NCBI GenBank assembly: GCA_021324015.1
Contig: JAJPJX010000116.1
Coordinates: 32,751-96,750 of the forward strand
Direction of reading: 5' to 3'
Source of the DNA: Solibacteraceae bacterium
GTDB taxonomy: Bacteria > Acidobacteriota > Terriglobia > Bryobacterales > Bryobacteraceae
DNA: 64,000 nt
Shown: one piece after another, positions 9,101-18,837 of the stretch
Layout: each line of letters starts with the position of its first letter
How positions within the stretch are numbered: the first letter of the stretch is position 1
Made by a program: the position numbers and the translations under genes
Notes under the pieces: model-generated
The model's database searches: none
The model's input: only the letters and a program-made list of their open reading frames with translations
Told to the model about the DNA's origin: nothing

Positions 9101-11612
9101 CCAGCTCACCGTACACGCCTTGTGGCACGGGCTGCTGGAACCGGTCCAGAATGTAGACCCGCACGTTCGCGAGGGGCCTACCGATGGTCGCTCCCGGGCA
9201 ATCGGCTCCCACTCGCGCGCAGGTCGCATCCACGGTGCACTCGGTGGGCCCGTAGAGGTTGTAGAAGCGCATGTGCCGCGCGCGGCTGAGCCGCCCCCAG
9301 AGAGCCTCGGAAACCGGCTCGCCGCCCAGCAGCACGATCCGCGGACCGCCGCGTGTCTCCTCTAGCAGCCCGGCGTCCATCAGCCCCATCCATTGAGTTG
9401 GGGTGCAGTCCAGCACGTCCACCCGCCGCTCGCACAGATACTGTGCCATCTGCTGCGGATCGATCCGCGCCTCCTCGGGAATCAGTTCCAGAGCGTGGCC
9501 GTCAAGCAACTGGATGACCTGTTTGATCGACGTGTCGAAAGCCAGCGAGCCGTTCACGCTAACCCGCAGCGGACCTCGGGCGTCTCCGTAGACTTTCGCC
9601 CGTAGCGCGCCCAGCAGGTTCACCACGGAGCGATGCTCCACCATCACGCCCTTGGGCTCGCCTGTCGACCCGGAGGTGTAGAGCACGTACGCCAGGCTCC
9701 CGGGCGTGGCCCGCTGCGCCGGATCTGCGCCACTTTCGTCGGCCGGCCCCGGATCGGCGGGATCGACGCACACCACTGCATCCCCGAACCCGTGCCGCCC
9801 CGCGGCCACCAGAATCCGTATGCCGGCATCCGCGGCCACGAATTCCAGCCGTGCCCGCGGATAGGCCGGGTCCAGCGGCACATACGCCGCGCCGGCCTTC
9901 CAGATGCCCCACAGGCCGGCCATCGTCGCCAGCGACCGGTCGGCCCACAGGCCCACCGGTTCCTCCCCGCGGACCCCCAGCCGACGCAGCCGCGCGGCCA
10001 CCGCGCCGGCGCGCGCGTCCAGTTCGCGGAACGTCCACACTTCCTCCCCGCACCGCACGGCCGGCGCGTCCGGTGTGCGCACCGCCTGTGCTTCGAACAA
10101 CTCCGCGAGAGTCTTCTCCGGCAGATCCGCAACCGTGTCGTTCCACTCCCGCAGCAGTTTGTGGTGTTCCTCGGGGGCAAGCAGCGGCAGCCGGCTCACC
10201 CGCCCCTGCGGCTCGGCCAGAACCGAGCGCAGCAGCGTCTGGTAATGCCGCGCCAGCCGTTCCATGGCGGCGCGGTCGAACAACGCCGTGTTATATTCCA
10301 ACTGGCCCAGCAGGCCGTCCCCGCTGTCGCGGATCGAAAGCCCCAGGTCGAACTTGCAGGTTCCGTTCTCCACCTCCTGGTAGGTCACGCGGAGTCCTGA
10401 TGGAGTTTCGGGCCTCGGCAGCTTCTGGTAATCGAACGCCGCTTGAAACAGTGGCGTGCGGCTGGCGTCCCGCGGCAACGGCAGCTCGTCCAGCAATCGC
10501 TCGAAAGGCAGATGCTTGTTCGCGTGCGCCTCCACCGAGAAGCGCCGCGTGCGCTCCACCAGCTCCACGAACGTCGGGTCATCCGCCAGGTCCGCGCGAT
10601 ACACCAGCGTGTTCACAAAATTGCCGATGAGCGGCTCCAGCTCCGTCCGGTCCCGGTTGGTGACCGGCACGCCGGTTAGCAGATCATCCTGGCCGGTCCA
10701 GCGGGATAGCAGCGCCTGGAAAGCCGCCAGCAGGACCATCATCGGCGTCGCGCCTTGCCGCCGGCCCAGTTCCTCGATCCCGGCGGCGATGGTCCGCGGA
10801 ACGGCGAAGTGCAGACGCGCGCCCGCGGAAGTGCGCAGCGCGGGGCGGGCGCGGTCGGTCGGCAGATCCAGCACGGGCAAGGGCGGCCGCAGAACCTGCT
10901 TCCAAAAAGCCAGTTCGCGCGCCATCTGTTCGTTTCCCAGCGAGGCCCGTTGCCAGGCCGCATAATCGGCGTACTGCACCGTCAGCGGAGGCAGCGCCGC
11001 CGGCGGTCCCGTCTGGAAACCGGCGTAGAGTGCGAACAGCTCCCGGAAAAAGATCCCCGCCGACCAGCCATCGAAAATGATGTGATGCGCCGTGAGCACC
11101 ACCAGTTGATTCTCGGCGTCCGTGCGGATGGAGGCCAGCCGCGCCAGCGGCAGCCGGTCGGGTGCGAACACGCGCCGGGCTTCGGTTTCCGCCAACCGCT
11201 GCGCCTCCGCTTCGCGCTCCTCCGGCGTCGCGCCCGCGGCCTCCAGGCACGCAACGCGCGTCTCCATCCTCGCGGCGATTTTCTGCCGCAGTTCTCCGCC
11301 TTCGCTTACGAAACACGTCCGCAGGATTTCGTGCCGGTGAACGACTTCTTGGAAGGCTCTCCCCAGCAGATCCGTCCGCAGCGGACCGCGCACGCGCAGT
11401 ACCACCGCTTCGGTGTACACCGGAGTCTCCGGGTCCCAGTGATGGTTGAACCACATGCGCTCCTGCGCCGGCGCCGCCGCGCACGTGTCCGTGTTCTCCG
11501 GCCGGAGCGGAATCGACGGCTCCCGGTTTTTCCGCAGGGCCAGCAGTTGCTGTTCGAGCAGGGCCCGCTTCTCGGGAGACAATGCCGCGATGCGCTGGGT
11601 CAGGTGGCTCAT
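6135..11612 (-). CDS. NRPS, C-A(FkbM methyltransferase)-PCP-E
   Basis: About 1825 residues. Order: condensation domain (HHIIFDGW near residue 180), adenylation domain (YTSGSTGEPKG near 643), an inserted FkbM-family methyltransferase (about 950-1215, with FDAGANIGLFTLFA and KINVEKSELDVLEG), the remaining A domain (TPNGKIDR near 1270), a carrier (GGDSI near 1328) and an epimerization domain (HHMVVDSASW near 1510; SRTVGWFT near 1650). The module should activate one amino acid, possibly methylate it, and invert it to the D form. FkbM enzymes are usually O-methyltransferases, unlike the N-methyltransferases normally found between A8 and A9. The A-domain substrate was not assignable. The ATG at 11612 directly precedes a typical NRPS N-terminus; reading further upstream enters sequence that is only a shadow of the PKS gene. 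Confidence 0.94.
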   Translation of the reverse strand: MSHLTQRIAALSPEKRALLEQQLLALRKNREPSIPLRPENTDTCAAAPAQERMWFNHHWDPETPVYTEAVVLRVRGPLRTDLLGRAFQEVVHRHEILRTCFVSEGGELRQKIAARMETRVACLEAAGATPEEREAEAQRLAETEARRVFAPDRLPLARLASIRTDAENQLVVLTAHHIIFDGWSAGIFFRELFALYAGFQTGPPAALPPLTVQYADYAAWQRASLGNEQMARELAFWKQVLRPPLPVLDLPTDRARPALRTSAGARLHFAVPRTIAAGIEELGRRQGATPMMVLLAAFQALLSRWTGQDDLLTGVPVTNRDRTELEPLIGNFVNTLVYRADLADDPTFVELVERTRRFSVEAHANKHLPFERLLDELPLPRDASRTPLFQAAFDYQKLPRPETPSGLRVTYQEVENGTCKFDLGLSIRDSGDGLLGQLEYNTALFDRAAMERLARHYQTLLRSVLAEPQGRVSRLPLLAPEEHHKLLREWNDTVADLPEKTLAELFEAQAVRTPDAPAVRCGEEVWTFRELDARAGAVAARLRRLGVRGEEPVGLWADRSLATMAGLWGIWKAGAAYVPLDPAYPRARLEFVAADAGIRILVAAGRHGFGDAVVCVDPADPGPADESGADPAQRATPGSLAYVLYTSGSTGEPKGVMVEHRSVVNLLGALRAKVYGDARGPLRVSVNGSLAFDTSIKQVIQLLDGHALELIPEEARIDPQQMAQYLCERRVDVLDCTPTQWMGLMDAGLLEETRGGPRIVLLGGEPVSEALWGRLSRARHMRFYNLYGPTECTVDATCARVGADCPGATIGRPLANVRVYILDRFQQPVPQGVYGELAIAGAGVARGYWKRPKLTAARFVADPFADDPGARMYRTGDFGRYLPDGSIEFRGRADGQIKWRGFRIALEEIESALRGVPGVREAAAVLADAGSGHARLAAHVAPDPARRASAGGRPRRRLPNGLAVVEINANETDFLYRDLFENRAYLRHGISIGPGDCVFDAGANIGLFTLFAHLCAPGVRIYAAEPNLAACEALRLNAELYGAQVCVLETGLSNQAGRRRYTHYPGFTSLSGVYADVEAEKQVVRSFVRRQESARGREDALERGGTAAFEELLDSRFRSEELEIEVTTLSRLIAERGIGRIDLLKINVEKSELDVLEGIDAGDWPKIRQIAMEVHDLGGRLGTVRALLAERGYQVAVEQDWQLEAGTCTNYYVYAAREGARRTSPAGSYAQPAQLPEPFLTAEEVRRALAERLPAYMLPSSIVIREALPVTPNGKIDRAALARESCGRAEPAAGYVAPRTPAEKTLAGVWAEVLGAERIGVHDDFFELGGDSILSIQIAAKAALAGLRLTTKDIFQHKTIAGLCAEIGTAPARAEGQEEDDGPAPLAPMQRRFLEEFADASGRNHFNQWMLLEVPQDLELEAVRAALARLTERHAALRLRFERTAEGWRQAAAPRETADLLSVVDSESEEQCNAAAARLHAALDLARGPVFRAALVRAGSGRPARVLWVAHHMVVDSASWHILLEEFSLLCRGMPLPPETCGFPAWARRLQEYAAGEAVLAEMPSWLSRDWRGAAFAGRREYGAGTHEARISLDERQTELLLRSAPRACHATVEELLLAALAQTLAEWIGNPRLWIELESQGREHPLERVDISRTVGWFTAIFPLLLDLRGADSPAELLLAVKEQRRAVPQRGFGYGILRYLREDTAPQLREAPRSDLLFNYLGQMDGPAAGGLSRDARLPASHGLQVDAWVAGGRLECRLTAAAGAFSPSEGNLLADRLACSLRELLPRWVSAGAALYTPADFPAAQLSRAKLARVLADLESED

Positions 11613-11623
11613 CCTGGGCTCCC

Positions 11624-14600
11624 TCAGTCGGCGCCTGCCGCTCTCGATGCCGCGGCCAGCAGCGCCTGCGCCTCTGCGTCGGAGAGCTGCTCCACCTTCG
11701 CTAGAGCCCCCTCCAGTTGTCCGGCCGGGGCCAGTTGCGCGGACAGCCTCGCCGCCAGTTGCGCCGGCGAACAGGTGAATAGATCGATCAACGAGACCTT
11801 GAGATGCAGCTTGGATTGAATCCGGTTGCGCAGTTCCACCGCCATCAGCGAATCCATGCCCATCGCGCTGAGGGTCTTGTTTGCGCTGAGGCGCGCGGGA
11901 TCGTAGCGCAGCACGCGGGCAGCTTCCTCGCGCAGCCACTCCTCCGCCGCCGCCAGCCTCTCGCCGGCGTCCGCGAGCATTAGGCGCAACAGGGCCGCGT
12001 CCCCGGCTTCCCCGGAGGAAGACGTCTGCTGCGCCGGAGCGGTCAATTCGGAAAGAAGCGGCGTCGGCTGCATCGCTCCCCAATCGGCATCGAACACGGC
12101 CGCTTGCGTGTAGCCGCCCCGTAGCAGGTGCTCCAGGGCTTCCAGCCCCAGCGCCGGTTCGATGCGTCTCACCGCGCGCAGCGTGGCATCCGCTCCCGTG
12201 GTTTCCCGCGCCAGGATGCCCACCTGCGACCACGGCCCCCAGTTGATGACCAGCGCCGGCAGCCCGCAGGCGCGGCGGTGGTGCGCCAGCGCGTCCGCAA
12301 ACGTGTTGCCGCAGGCGTAGTTCGCCTGTCCGAAATGGCCGAGCAGGCCGGTCATCGAGGAGTACAGCACAAAGAAATCCAGCGGCAGATGCCGCGTCAG
12401 CGTGTGCAATGCCCACGACCCGAACACCTTCGGCCGCACCACCGCCTCGAACGTCGCGCGGTCCATGCGCAGCAGCAACTGGTCGCGGATCAGCCCCGCC
12501 GAATGCACGATGCCCCGGATCTCCGGCCAGCCTTCGCTCTCGTACTGGGCCAGGAACTCGGCCAGTTGCCCTTCGTCGCCCACGTCCACTGCGGCCGCTT
12601 GCACGTGCGCGCCCAACCGCTCCAGCTCCCGGATTGCCGCCACACGGGATGCCGCGGGATGTCCGGGAGGCATGTGCTTCCACGCGGCGCGCGGCGGCAG
12701 TGGGGTGCGCCCCAGCAGAATCAGCCGGCGCGCCCCGCGCTGCGCCATCCATCTCGCCGTCTCCAGGCCCAGCCCGATCAGGCCGCCGGTAATGATATAG
12801 GAGGCCTCCGGCCGGAAGAGCAAGGGAACCTCGCCCGGCCCCGGATCCTCGGCCCGTGACAGCCGCAGGGCGTATCTGCGTCCTCCCCGATACGCGATCT
12901 CATCCGGATCGCCCGCCCGCAGAATCTCCGCGCATAGCAGTTCCGCGTCGCGCTCCGGATCCGCGCCCCCCAGGTCCACCAGGCCGCCCCAGAATTCCGC
13001 GTGCTCCAGCGCGACAACCCGGCCCAGCCCCCAATACGGCGCCGCGCTGACTTGCAGCCGCTCGCCGGTTCGCTCCACGGCCTGAGCTTTGCGCGTCACC
13101 ATCCACAGCCGCGGATAAACCCCAGCGACGGCCTCGGCCAGCCCGCGCACCACTTGTGTCACGCTCTCCCAACCGCGCGACAACTCCGCCGCCAGGGATG
13201 CCGCAGACGTCTCCTCCGCGGGCGCGCTGTCCAGCGCCCGGAGATGCACAATTCCCGCAACCGCCGGCATGTCCCCGTGCGCGGCTTCCCGCAACAGTCC
13301 CGCCACATTCGCGCTCTCGCGCGTTGCCAGTGTTCGATGCCCGAGCCTTTCCAGCCGCGCCGCCAGCCTCTCGCCTACCCCCTGCGAATCCGCCAGCAAA
13401 ATCCACGTTCGCGGTTCCCCCTCCGGTGCGCCATCCCTATCGAGCGGCTGCTCCCGCCATCTCGGCTCGTACAAAATCGCGCGCGCCGTGCGGGACCCAT
13501 CCGCTTGTGCGGCGTCAACGCGCTGCAACCGCAGCCCGGTGACGGCGGCCGCCACCTGGCCGGAACCGTTGATCATCTCCAGGTCGGCCTCCAGCGTGGC
13601 CTCTCCCGGCTGGCTTCCGCCCGTGAGCCGCGCGTGAACCGAAATACACGCTTCCGGCCGCGCGAAGATCTCCAGTCGTCCCACCGCGCGTGGCACGTAC
13701 GTGCTGCTCTCGCCGGGCGGCAGCGTGGCGGCCACCACTTGAAAAGCTCCATCCAGCAGCAGGGGATGCAGCTGGTAGGCCTTTACCTCGCTGGCGGCCG
13801 AAGCCGGCAGTTCGACTCTGCCCCATGCCTCGCCGTCCGTACGCCGGACCTCGCGCACCACCCGGAAGGCCGGTCCGTAACAGATGCCGCGCCGCTCCAT
13901 GGCCTGGTAGTGCGCCTCCGCCTCTATCCGCTCGGCGCCGCCGCTCGCGCATCCTGTCGCCCGCCGCTCCTCCCGCGCAGCCACGAAGACCACCGCGCCC
14001 GAAGCGTGCAGCACAGCCGCCTCGCTATTTGCCGGCCGGCTGTAGATCCGAATCGAAATCTCCCCGGCGGAGACTGGCGATGCCACCACCTGCACGCGAT
14101 GCTGCTCTCCCGCGCCCAGCCCCAACGGCCGTATGAACTCCAGGCGTTCGAGGACGCATGCCCGGCCGCCGGCCACCTCGCCCGACGCTGCCAGCGCCAT
14201 TTCCACGAAGGCGGCGCCCGGCAGCAGCACCGTCTCTCCCAGCCGGTGATCCTCCAGGTAATGCACCGTTCTGGCGTTCAGGTCCAACTCCCAGAAGTGC
14301 TCTCCCGGGCGCGCCGCGGAGGCCAGGTGCTCGCCCAGCAGAGGCCGCACGCCCTCCCGGGAACCTGCCGCGCTCCCCGGAAGCTGATCGAACCAGTAGC
14401 GCTCCCGCTGCCACGGATACGTGGGCAGCGGCACATGCGGCCCGCCTCGCGGATAGCGGCGCTTCCAATCCACCGGGTAGCCCAGCACATACAGGGCTCC
14501 CAGCGACCCGAGCAGGGTGGCCTGCTCATCCGCCTCGCGCTCGAGCGAGGGCAGCGCTTCCCCTGCCACTCCCAGGCTCGCCAGTCCCTGCCGGATAGCG

Positions 14601-17041
14601 CCCGCCAGCACCGCGTGAGGGCTAATCTCCAGGAACACGCTGTGCCCGCTCTCCGCCAGCCGCTCCACGCCCTGCGCGAAGCGGAAAGGCTCCCGCAGAT
14701 TGCGCGCCCAGTACGCCGCATCCAGCGCCTCGCCCGCTGTCACCCGGCCGGCCACTGTCGAGAAGAACGGAATCGAAGTTCCCCGCGGCCGGATGTCCGC
14801 CAGGCGTCTGGCGAGTTCCTCCACCACCGCATCCATCTGCGGGCTGTGCGCGGCCACGTCCACGTTGCCGAGCAGCCGGCAAAACACGCCCCGCTGCTCC
14901 AGGCTCGCCAGCACTTCCTCAAGCGCATCGGGGTCCCCCGAAATCACGCTCGAGGCCGGCCCCGTACTCCCGGCCACCGCCAGCCGGCTCTCGTATCCCT
15001 GGATCGCCCTTTCCGCCGCCTCATGCGCCAGGCCGACTACCGCCGTCCGCCCGAGCCCTGCGCGCGTCTGCAAGAGGCGGCTGCGTTCGTAGACCACGCG
15101 GGCCGCGTCTTCCAGGTTCAGCGCCCCCGCCACGTAAGCGGCCGCCACCTCGCCCAGGCTCTGCCCGATAATCGCGTCCGGCGTTACGCCCCAGGAGCGC
15201 CACAACGCCGCCAGCCCTACTTGAAACGCGAAGATGATCGGCTGCGCCACGTCCATGCGCTGCCAGAGCGCCTCGGAAGCCTGCGCGCCCAGCCGGTCCG
15301 TAAGCGGCCAACCGGTGTGCGCCGCGAGCCGCCGCGAGCAGTCTTCCAGTGCTTCGCGGAACACCGGCTCTGCGGAGCAAAGCTGGCTGCCCATCCCCAG
15401 CCAGTGCGCGCCCTGCCCGGAAAACACGAACACCAGCTTGGGCCGCTCCACCGGCGCGGGTCCGCCCCAACGTGTGGTGGCCGCCACTTCTCCGGCGTCC
15501 GCGAACGCCGCGAGTTGTGCGCCGGCCTGCTCGGCCGTGCGCGCCGCCACCGTCAGCCGGTAGTCGTGATGCGTGCGCTGCAAGCTGGCCGCCCGGCAGA
15601 TCTCCGGAAAATGAAAGCCGCGCCCCTCCGCCCCTGCCAGGAACTCCCGGTAGCGCGCCGCGCACGCTCGCAGCGCTTCGGGACTGCGCGCCGAAATCGG
15701 CAGCACGCAGGACTCGCCGCCCGCGATGCGCGCCGTTTCCGCTGGCGGCGCCTCTTCGAGGACCACGTGCGCATTCGTCCCGCCGAAGCCGAATCCGCTG
15801 ACCCCCGCCACGCGCCGCCGCCGCGCCGCCGGCCAAGGCCCCGGTTGCGTGTAGATCCGCAGCGGGAAGTCCAGATCCCGCAACATCGGATTCAGCTCGC
15901 GGAAGTGCAGGTTCGGCGGGATCACCCCGCGTTCCAGCGCCAGAGCCGTCTTGATCACTCCCGCAACCCCGGCGGCTGCCTCCGGATGCCCCAGGTTGGA
16001 TTTCACGGATCCCAGCACGCAGGCGAAATCCCGCGGCCGTTCCTGCCCCAGCACAGCCGCGAGCGAACCAGCCTCGATCGGATCGCCCAGCGGCGTGCCC
16101 GTGCCGTGCGTCTCCACGTACTGCACTTCCGCCGGAGAAATGCCCGCTTTGGCGTATGCTTCGCGAAGCAGCGCCTCCTGCGCCGCGCCGTTCGGCGCCA
16201 TGATCCCGTTGCTGCGCCCGTCCTGGTTCACCGCGCTCGCGCGAATCACGGCGTGGATGCGGTCGCCGTCGGTGAGCGCCCGCGAAAGCCGCTTCAGCGC
16301 CACCAGCCCCGCGCCTTCGCCGCGCACCATGCCGTTCGCCGAGGCATCGAACGGCTTCGAGCGTCCGTCTGGCGCCAGGGATCCCGCGCGCGAAAAGAAC
16401 ACGTCCCCGGAAGGCAGCAGGTTGAGGCTCACCCCGCCCGCCAGCGCCATCTCCGTCTCGCCCGCCCGCAGCCCCAGGCAGGCCAGGTGAATCGCCACCA
16501 GCGAACCCGAGCAGGCCGTGTCCACCGCCAGGCTCGGCCCGCGCAGATCGAAGAAGTACGAGACCCGGTTCGCCACGATGCTGTTCGCCGTCCCGATGCC
16601 CGTGTAGATCTGGAACCGCGTCAGGTCGCGAGAAATCAATTGGTCGTAGTCGTTTGTCAGCGTGGCGATGTACACGCCCGTGCGGCTGCCCGCCAGTTGC
16701 TCCGGAGGGATGCCCGCGTCCTCCAGCGTTTCCCAGGCCACTTCCAGCATCAGCCGTTGCCGCGGATCCACGTGCGGCGCCTCCCGCGGCGAAATCCCGA
16801 AAAACGCGGCGTCAAAGCGATCCACTTCGTCCAGAAAGCCGCCGCAGCGCGCCTTGATCTTTCCCGCCGCGTTCTGGTCCGGGTGGTAATACGCGTTGAC
16901 GTCCCAGCGCTCCGGCGGGACCTCCTTCACCGCGTCGCGCCCCTCGATCAGCAGATCCCAGAACTGCGCCAGGCCGGGCGCGCCGGGATACCGGCATCCC
17001 ATGCCGATGATGGCGATCGGTTCGCGCTCGGGGCTGCTCAT
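11624..17041 (-). CDS. Type I polyketide synthase module, KS-AT-DH-KR-ACP
   Basis: About 1805 residues. The ketosynthase has the active Cys in DTACSGS (about 171) and the His in THGTGTPLGDP (about 310). The acyltransferase has GQSLGE (about 625), with VAAHS at the specificity loop (about 727), which does not clearly separate malonyl from methylmalonyl. The dehydratase shows HRLGETVLLPG (about 930; the usual second Gly is Glu) and a DGAFQ motif (about 1094). The ketoreductase has TGGLIGLG (about 1415) and NYACGN with the catalytic Tyr (about 1570). The ACP serine is in GMDSL (about 1727). There is no enoylreductase, so one extension giving an alpha,beta-unsaturated acyl chain is expected. The ATG overlaps the ligase stop by 4 bases. 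Confidence 0.95.
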   Translation of the reverse strand: MSSPEREPIAIIGMGCRYPGAPGLAQFWDLLIEGRDAVKEVPPERWDVNAYYHPDQNAAGKIKARCGGFLDEVDRFDAAFFGISPREAPHVDPRQRLMLEVAWETLEDAGIPPEQLAGSRTGVYIATLTNDYDQLISRDLTRFQIYTGIGTANSIVANRVSYFFDLRGPSLAVDTACSGSLVAIHLACLGLRAGETEMALAGGVSLNLLPSGDVFFSRAGSLAPDGRSKPFDASANGMVRGEGAGLVALKRLSRALTDGDRIHAVIRASAVNQDGRSNGIMAPNGAAQEALLREAYAKAGISPAEVQYVETHGTGTPLGDPIEAGSLAAVLGQERPRDFACVLGSVKSNLGHPEAAAGVAGVIKTALALERGVIPPNLHFRELNPMLRDLDFPLRIYTQPGPWPAARRRRVAGVSGFGFGGTNAHVVLEEAPPAETARIAGGESCVLPISARSPEALRACAARYREFLAGAEGRGFHFPEICRAASLQRTHHDYRLTVAARTAEQAGAQLAAFADAGEVAATTRWGGPAPVERPKLVFVFSGQGAHWLGMGSQLCSAEPVFREALEDCSRRLAAHTGWPLTDRLGAQASEALWQRMDVAQPIIFAFQVGLAALWRSWGVTPDAIIGQSLGEVAAAYVAGALNLEDAARVVYERSRLLQTRAGLGRTAVVGLAHEAAERAIQGYESRLAVAGSTGPASSVISGDPDALEEVLASLEQRGVFCRLLGNVDVAAHSPQMDAVVEELARRLADIRPRGTSIPFFSTVAGRVTAGEALDAAYWARNLREPFRFAQGVERLAESGHSVFLEISPHAVLAGAIRQGLASLGVAGEALPSLEREADEQATLLGSLGALYVLGYPVDWKRRYPRGGPHVPLPTYPWQRERYWFDQLPGSAAGSREGVRPLLGEHLASAARPGEHFWELDLNARTVHYLEDHRLGETVLLPGAAFVEMALAASGEVAGGRACVLERLEFIRPLGLGAGEQHRVQVVASPVSAGEISIRIYSRPANSEAAVLHASGAVVFVAAREERRATGCASGGAERIEAEAHYQAMERRGICYGPAFRVVREVRRTDGEAWGRVELPASAASEVKAYQLHPLLLDGAFQVVAATLPPGESSTYVPRAVGRLEIFARPEACISVHARLTGGSQPGEATLEADLEMINGSGQVAAAVTGLRLQRVDAAQADGSRTARAILYEPRWREQPLDRDGAPEGEPRTWILLADSQGVGERLAARLERLGHRTLATRESANVAGLLREAAHGDMPAVAGIVHLRALDSAPAEETSAASLAAELSRGWESVTQVVRGLAEAVAGVYPRLWMVTRKAQAVERTGERLQVSAAPYWGLGRVVALEHAEFWGGLVDLGGADPERDAELLCAEILRAGDPDEIAYRGGRRYALRLSRAEDPGPGEVPLLFRPEASYIITGGLIGLGLETARWMAQRGARRLILLGRTPLPPRAAWKHMPPGHPAASRVAAIRELERLGAHVQAAAVDVGDEGQLAEFLAQYESEGWPEIRGIVHSAGLIRDQLLLRMDRATFEAVVRPKVFGSWALHTLTRHLPLDFFVLYSSMTGLLGHFGQANYACGNTFADALAHHRRACGLPALVINWGPWSQVGILARETTGADATLRAVRRIEPALGLEALEHLLRGGYTQAAVFDADWGAMQPTPLLSELTAPAQQTSSSGEAGDAALLRLMLADAGERLAAAEEWLREEAARVLRYDPARLSANKTLSAMGMDSLMAVELRNRIQSKLHLKVSLIDLFTCSPAQLAARLSAQLAPAGQLEGALAKVEQLSDAEAQALLAAASRAAGAD

Positions 17042-18831
17042 TCTCCGCTCCCGGCCGCCATGGCCCGTACCCTTCCGGCTTCCAGCCGCGCGATCGCCAA
17101 CGCCAGCAACTCGATGGTTGGGTGTCGCCATAGCGCCGTGGCTTCGAGCCGCGTGCCGGATTCTTCGGCCGCCTCGCGGGCGAGCTGCACGGCCAAGATC
17201 GAGGAAACGCCCAGATCCGCGAACGCCATCCTCTGCCGCAGATGGCTCCGGGGTACGCCCAGCCGCGCCGCCAGCCAATCTGTGATCCACGCCTGCCAGG
17301 CCGCGGCGTCTCGGCTCTCGGCTCGCGCGCCTTTGACGGGCGCGGCAGCCTCGTCCCGCAGCACACGCTTCAGCACCTTCCCGCTCGGTGTCTTCGGCAG
17401 CGCGTCGCGGAACTCGATCGCCGCCGGGATCTTGTAGTCCGCCAGGCGCTCACGGCCGTAAGCCCGGATCTCCGCGGTGCTTGCCTGCGCGCCCGGCCGC
17501 CGCACGATGGCGGCGCGCACCTGTTCGCCCATGACCGCGTCGGCCGCCCCGTATACCGCGCACTCCAGCACCGCCGCGTGCCCGCTGAGTACGCCTTCCA
17601 CCTCGGCCGGCCACACCTTCAGCCCGCCGCTGTTGATCATGTCTTTGAGCCGGTCCGTAATGTGCACATAGCCGTCACCGTCCAGCCATCCGATGTCCCC
17701 GCTGTGAAACCACCCGTCTCGAATCGCCTGCCCGGTCTCCTCCGGGCGTCCCCAATAACCGGCCATCACGTTCGGCCCGCGGATCACGATCTCGCCCTGC
17801 GCGCCCGGCGGCAGTTCCCGCCCGGTCTCCGGGTCCACCACCCGGATCGCCACGCCTTCGATCGGCGTCCCCACCGACCCGGGCTTGTGCCGCCGCTCGT
17901 GGTTGTAACTGGCAAACGGCGAGGTCTCCGTCAGCCCGTACCCCTGGTGGATCACAGCGCCGAACTTCTCTTGCCACCGCCGCTCCACGTCTCCCGCGAG
18001 CGGCGCCGCGGCGGAAAAGAAATACCGCACGCCGCGCAAATCCTCGGGCTGCGCCTGGCCGTGCAGAATGGCGTACGTTGCGGGAATCCCGAAGAACATG
18101 GAAATCCCATCCGCGCGGATAGAATCCAGCACGCGCCCCGTCTCGAACTTGCGGTGCAACACCACGGTCGCTCCCGCCGCTAACCCTGCGTTGAGTACGG
18201 CGTTCTGCCCGAAGCAATGGTGCAGCGGCAAAAACAGCAGCAGGCGGTCCTCCGCGCGAATCCCCAGGTAGCGCACCTTCGACCGCGCGTTGAACACCAG
18301 GTTCCCGTGCGTCAGCACCGCGCCTTTCGGCGCGCCCGTGGTCCCGGAAGTGTACACGATCGCGGCTGGATCCTCCGCCCGCCGCTCGATTCCGGCGAAC
18401 TCCCCCGCCTGCCGCCGCATCCGCCCACCGAGCGAAGCCTCTCCGTCCCCGTCCGCGATCAAGCGCCATTCCAGGCCGGGAAGCGCGCGGCGGGCCACGC
18501 GCTCCGCTAGCTCCCCGGTGGTGATCAGCCCCCTGGCCCCGCAGTCCGCTGCCAGCGTCCGCACCTCCGCGCTCGCCAGCGCCGGCGCCATCGACACGGC
18601 GACGGCGCCGCACTTCAGGATCGCCAGGTAGGCGTAAACCCACTCCGGCGTGTTCGGCAGATGCAGCGCCACCCGGTCTCCCGGTTGGATTCCCAGCCCG
18701 CGCAGCACTCCCGCCGCCTGCCCGGCCAGCGTGTCCAGCTCTTGGTAGCTGTACGCCGTGCCCTCGAACAGCAGCGCGGTTTGCCGCGGAGACCTTTCCC
18801 GCGCGTCCTCGATGTGGCGCACCACGTTCAT
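17038..18831 (-). CDS. Acyl/aryl-acid AMP ligase fused to a C-terminal acyl carrier protein
   Basis: A 597-residue loading protein. Residues 1 to about 500 are an ANL-superfamily ligase of the 4-coumarate/fatty-acid CoA ligase type (YTSGTTGAPKG near 158; YGLTETSPF; PKTPSGKVLKR near the end). Residues about 515-585 are a carrier domain with the attachment serine in GVSSIL (about 541). Such fusions activate a carboxylic acid as adenylate and load it in cis on the carrier to start an assembly line. The neighbouring MIO ammonia-lyase suggests a cinnamic or coumaric acid starter. That substrate is inferred from context; a fatty acid or beta-amino acid is possible. Confidence 0.93.
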   Translation of the reverse strand: MNVVRHIEDARERSPRQTALLFEGTAYSYQELDTLAGQAAGVLRGLGIQPGDRVALHLPNTPEWVYAYLAILKCGAVAVSMAPALASAEVRTLAADCGARGLITTGELAERVARRALPGLEWRLIADGDGEASLGGRMRRQAGEFAGIERRAEDPAAIVYTSGTTGAPKGAVLTHGNLVFNARSKVRYLGIRAEDRLLLFLPLHHCFGQNAVLNAGLAAGATVVLHRKFETGRVLDSIRADGISMFFGIPATYAILHGQAQPEDLRGVRYFFSAAAPLAGDVERRWQEKFGAVIHQGYGLTETSPFASYNHERRHKPGSVGTPIEGVAIRVVDPETGRELPPGAQGEIVIRGPNVMAGYWGRPEETGQAIRDGWFHSGDIGWLDGDGYVHITDRLKDMINSGGLKVWPAEVEGVLSGHAAVLECAVYGAADAVMGEQVRAAIVRRPGAQASTAEIRAYGRERLADYKIPAAIEFRDALPKTPSGKVLKRVLRDEAAAPVKGARAESRDAAAWQAWITDWLAARLGVPRSHLRQRMAFADLGVSSILAVQLAREAAEESGTRLEATALWRHPTIELLALAIARLEAGRVRAMAAGSGE

Positions 18832-18837
18832 GCCGGC

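Noticed and set aside
11613..12752. Upstream extension of the C-A-PCP-E NRPS to a start at 12752
   Set aside because: This part lies inside the KR-ACP region of the PKS gene in a different frame and gives Gly/Arg-rich nonsense. The ATG at 11612 starts a normal NRPS N-terminus.
13001..17437. A 1478-codon open frame on the plus strand
   Set aside because: It lies fully antisense to the KS-AT-DH-KR-ACP gene, is full of Arg/His/Pro, and has no domain motif. It is a by-product of GC-biased codon use.
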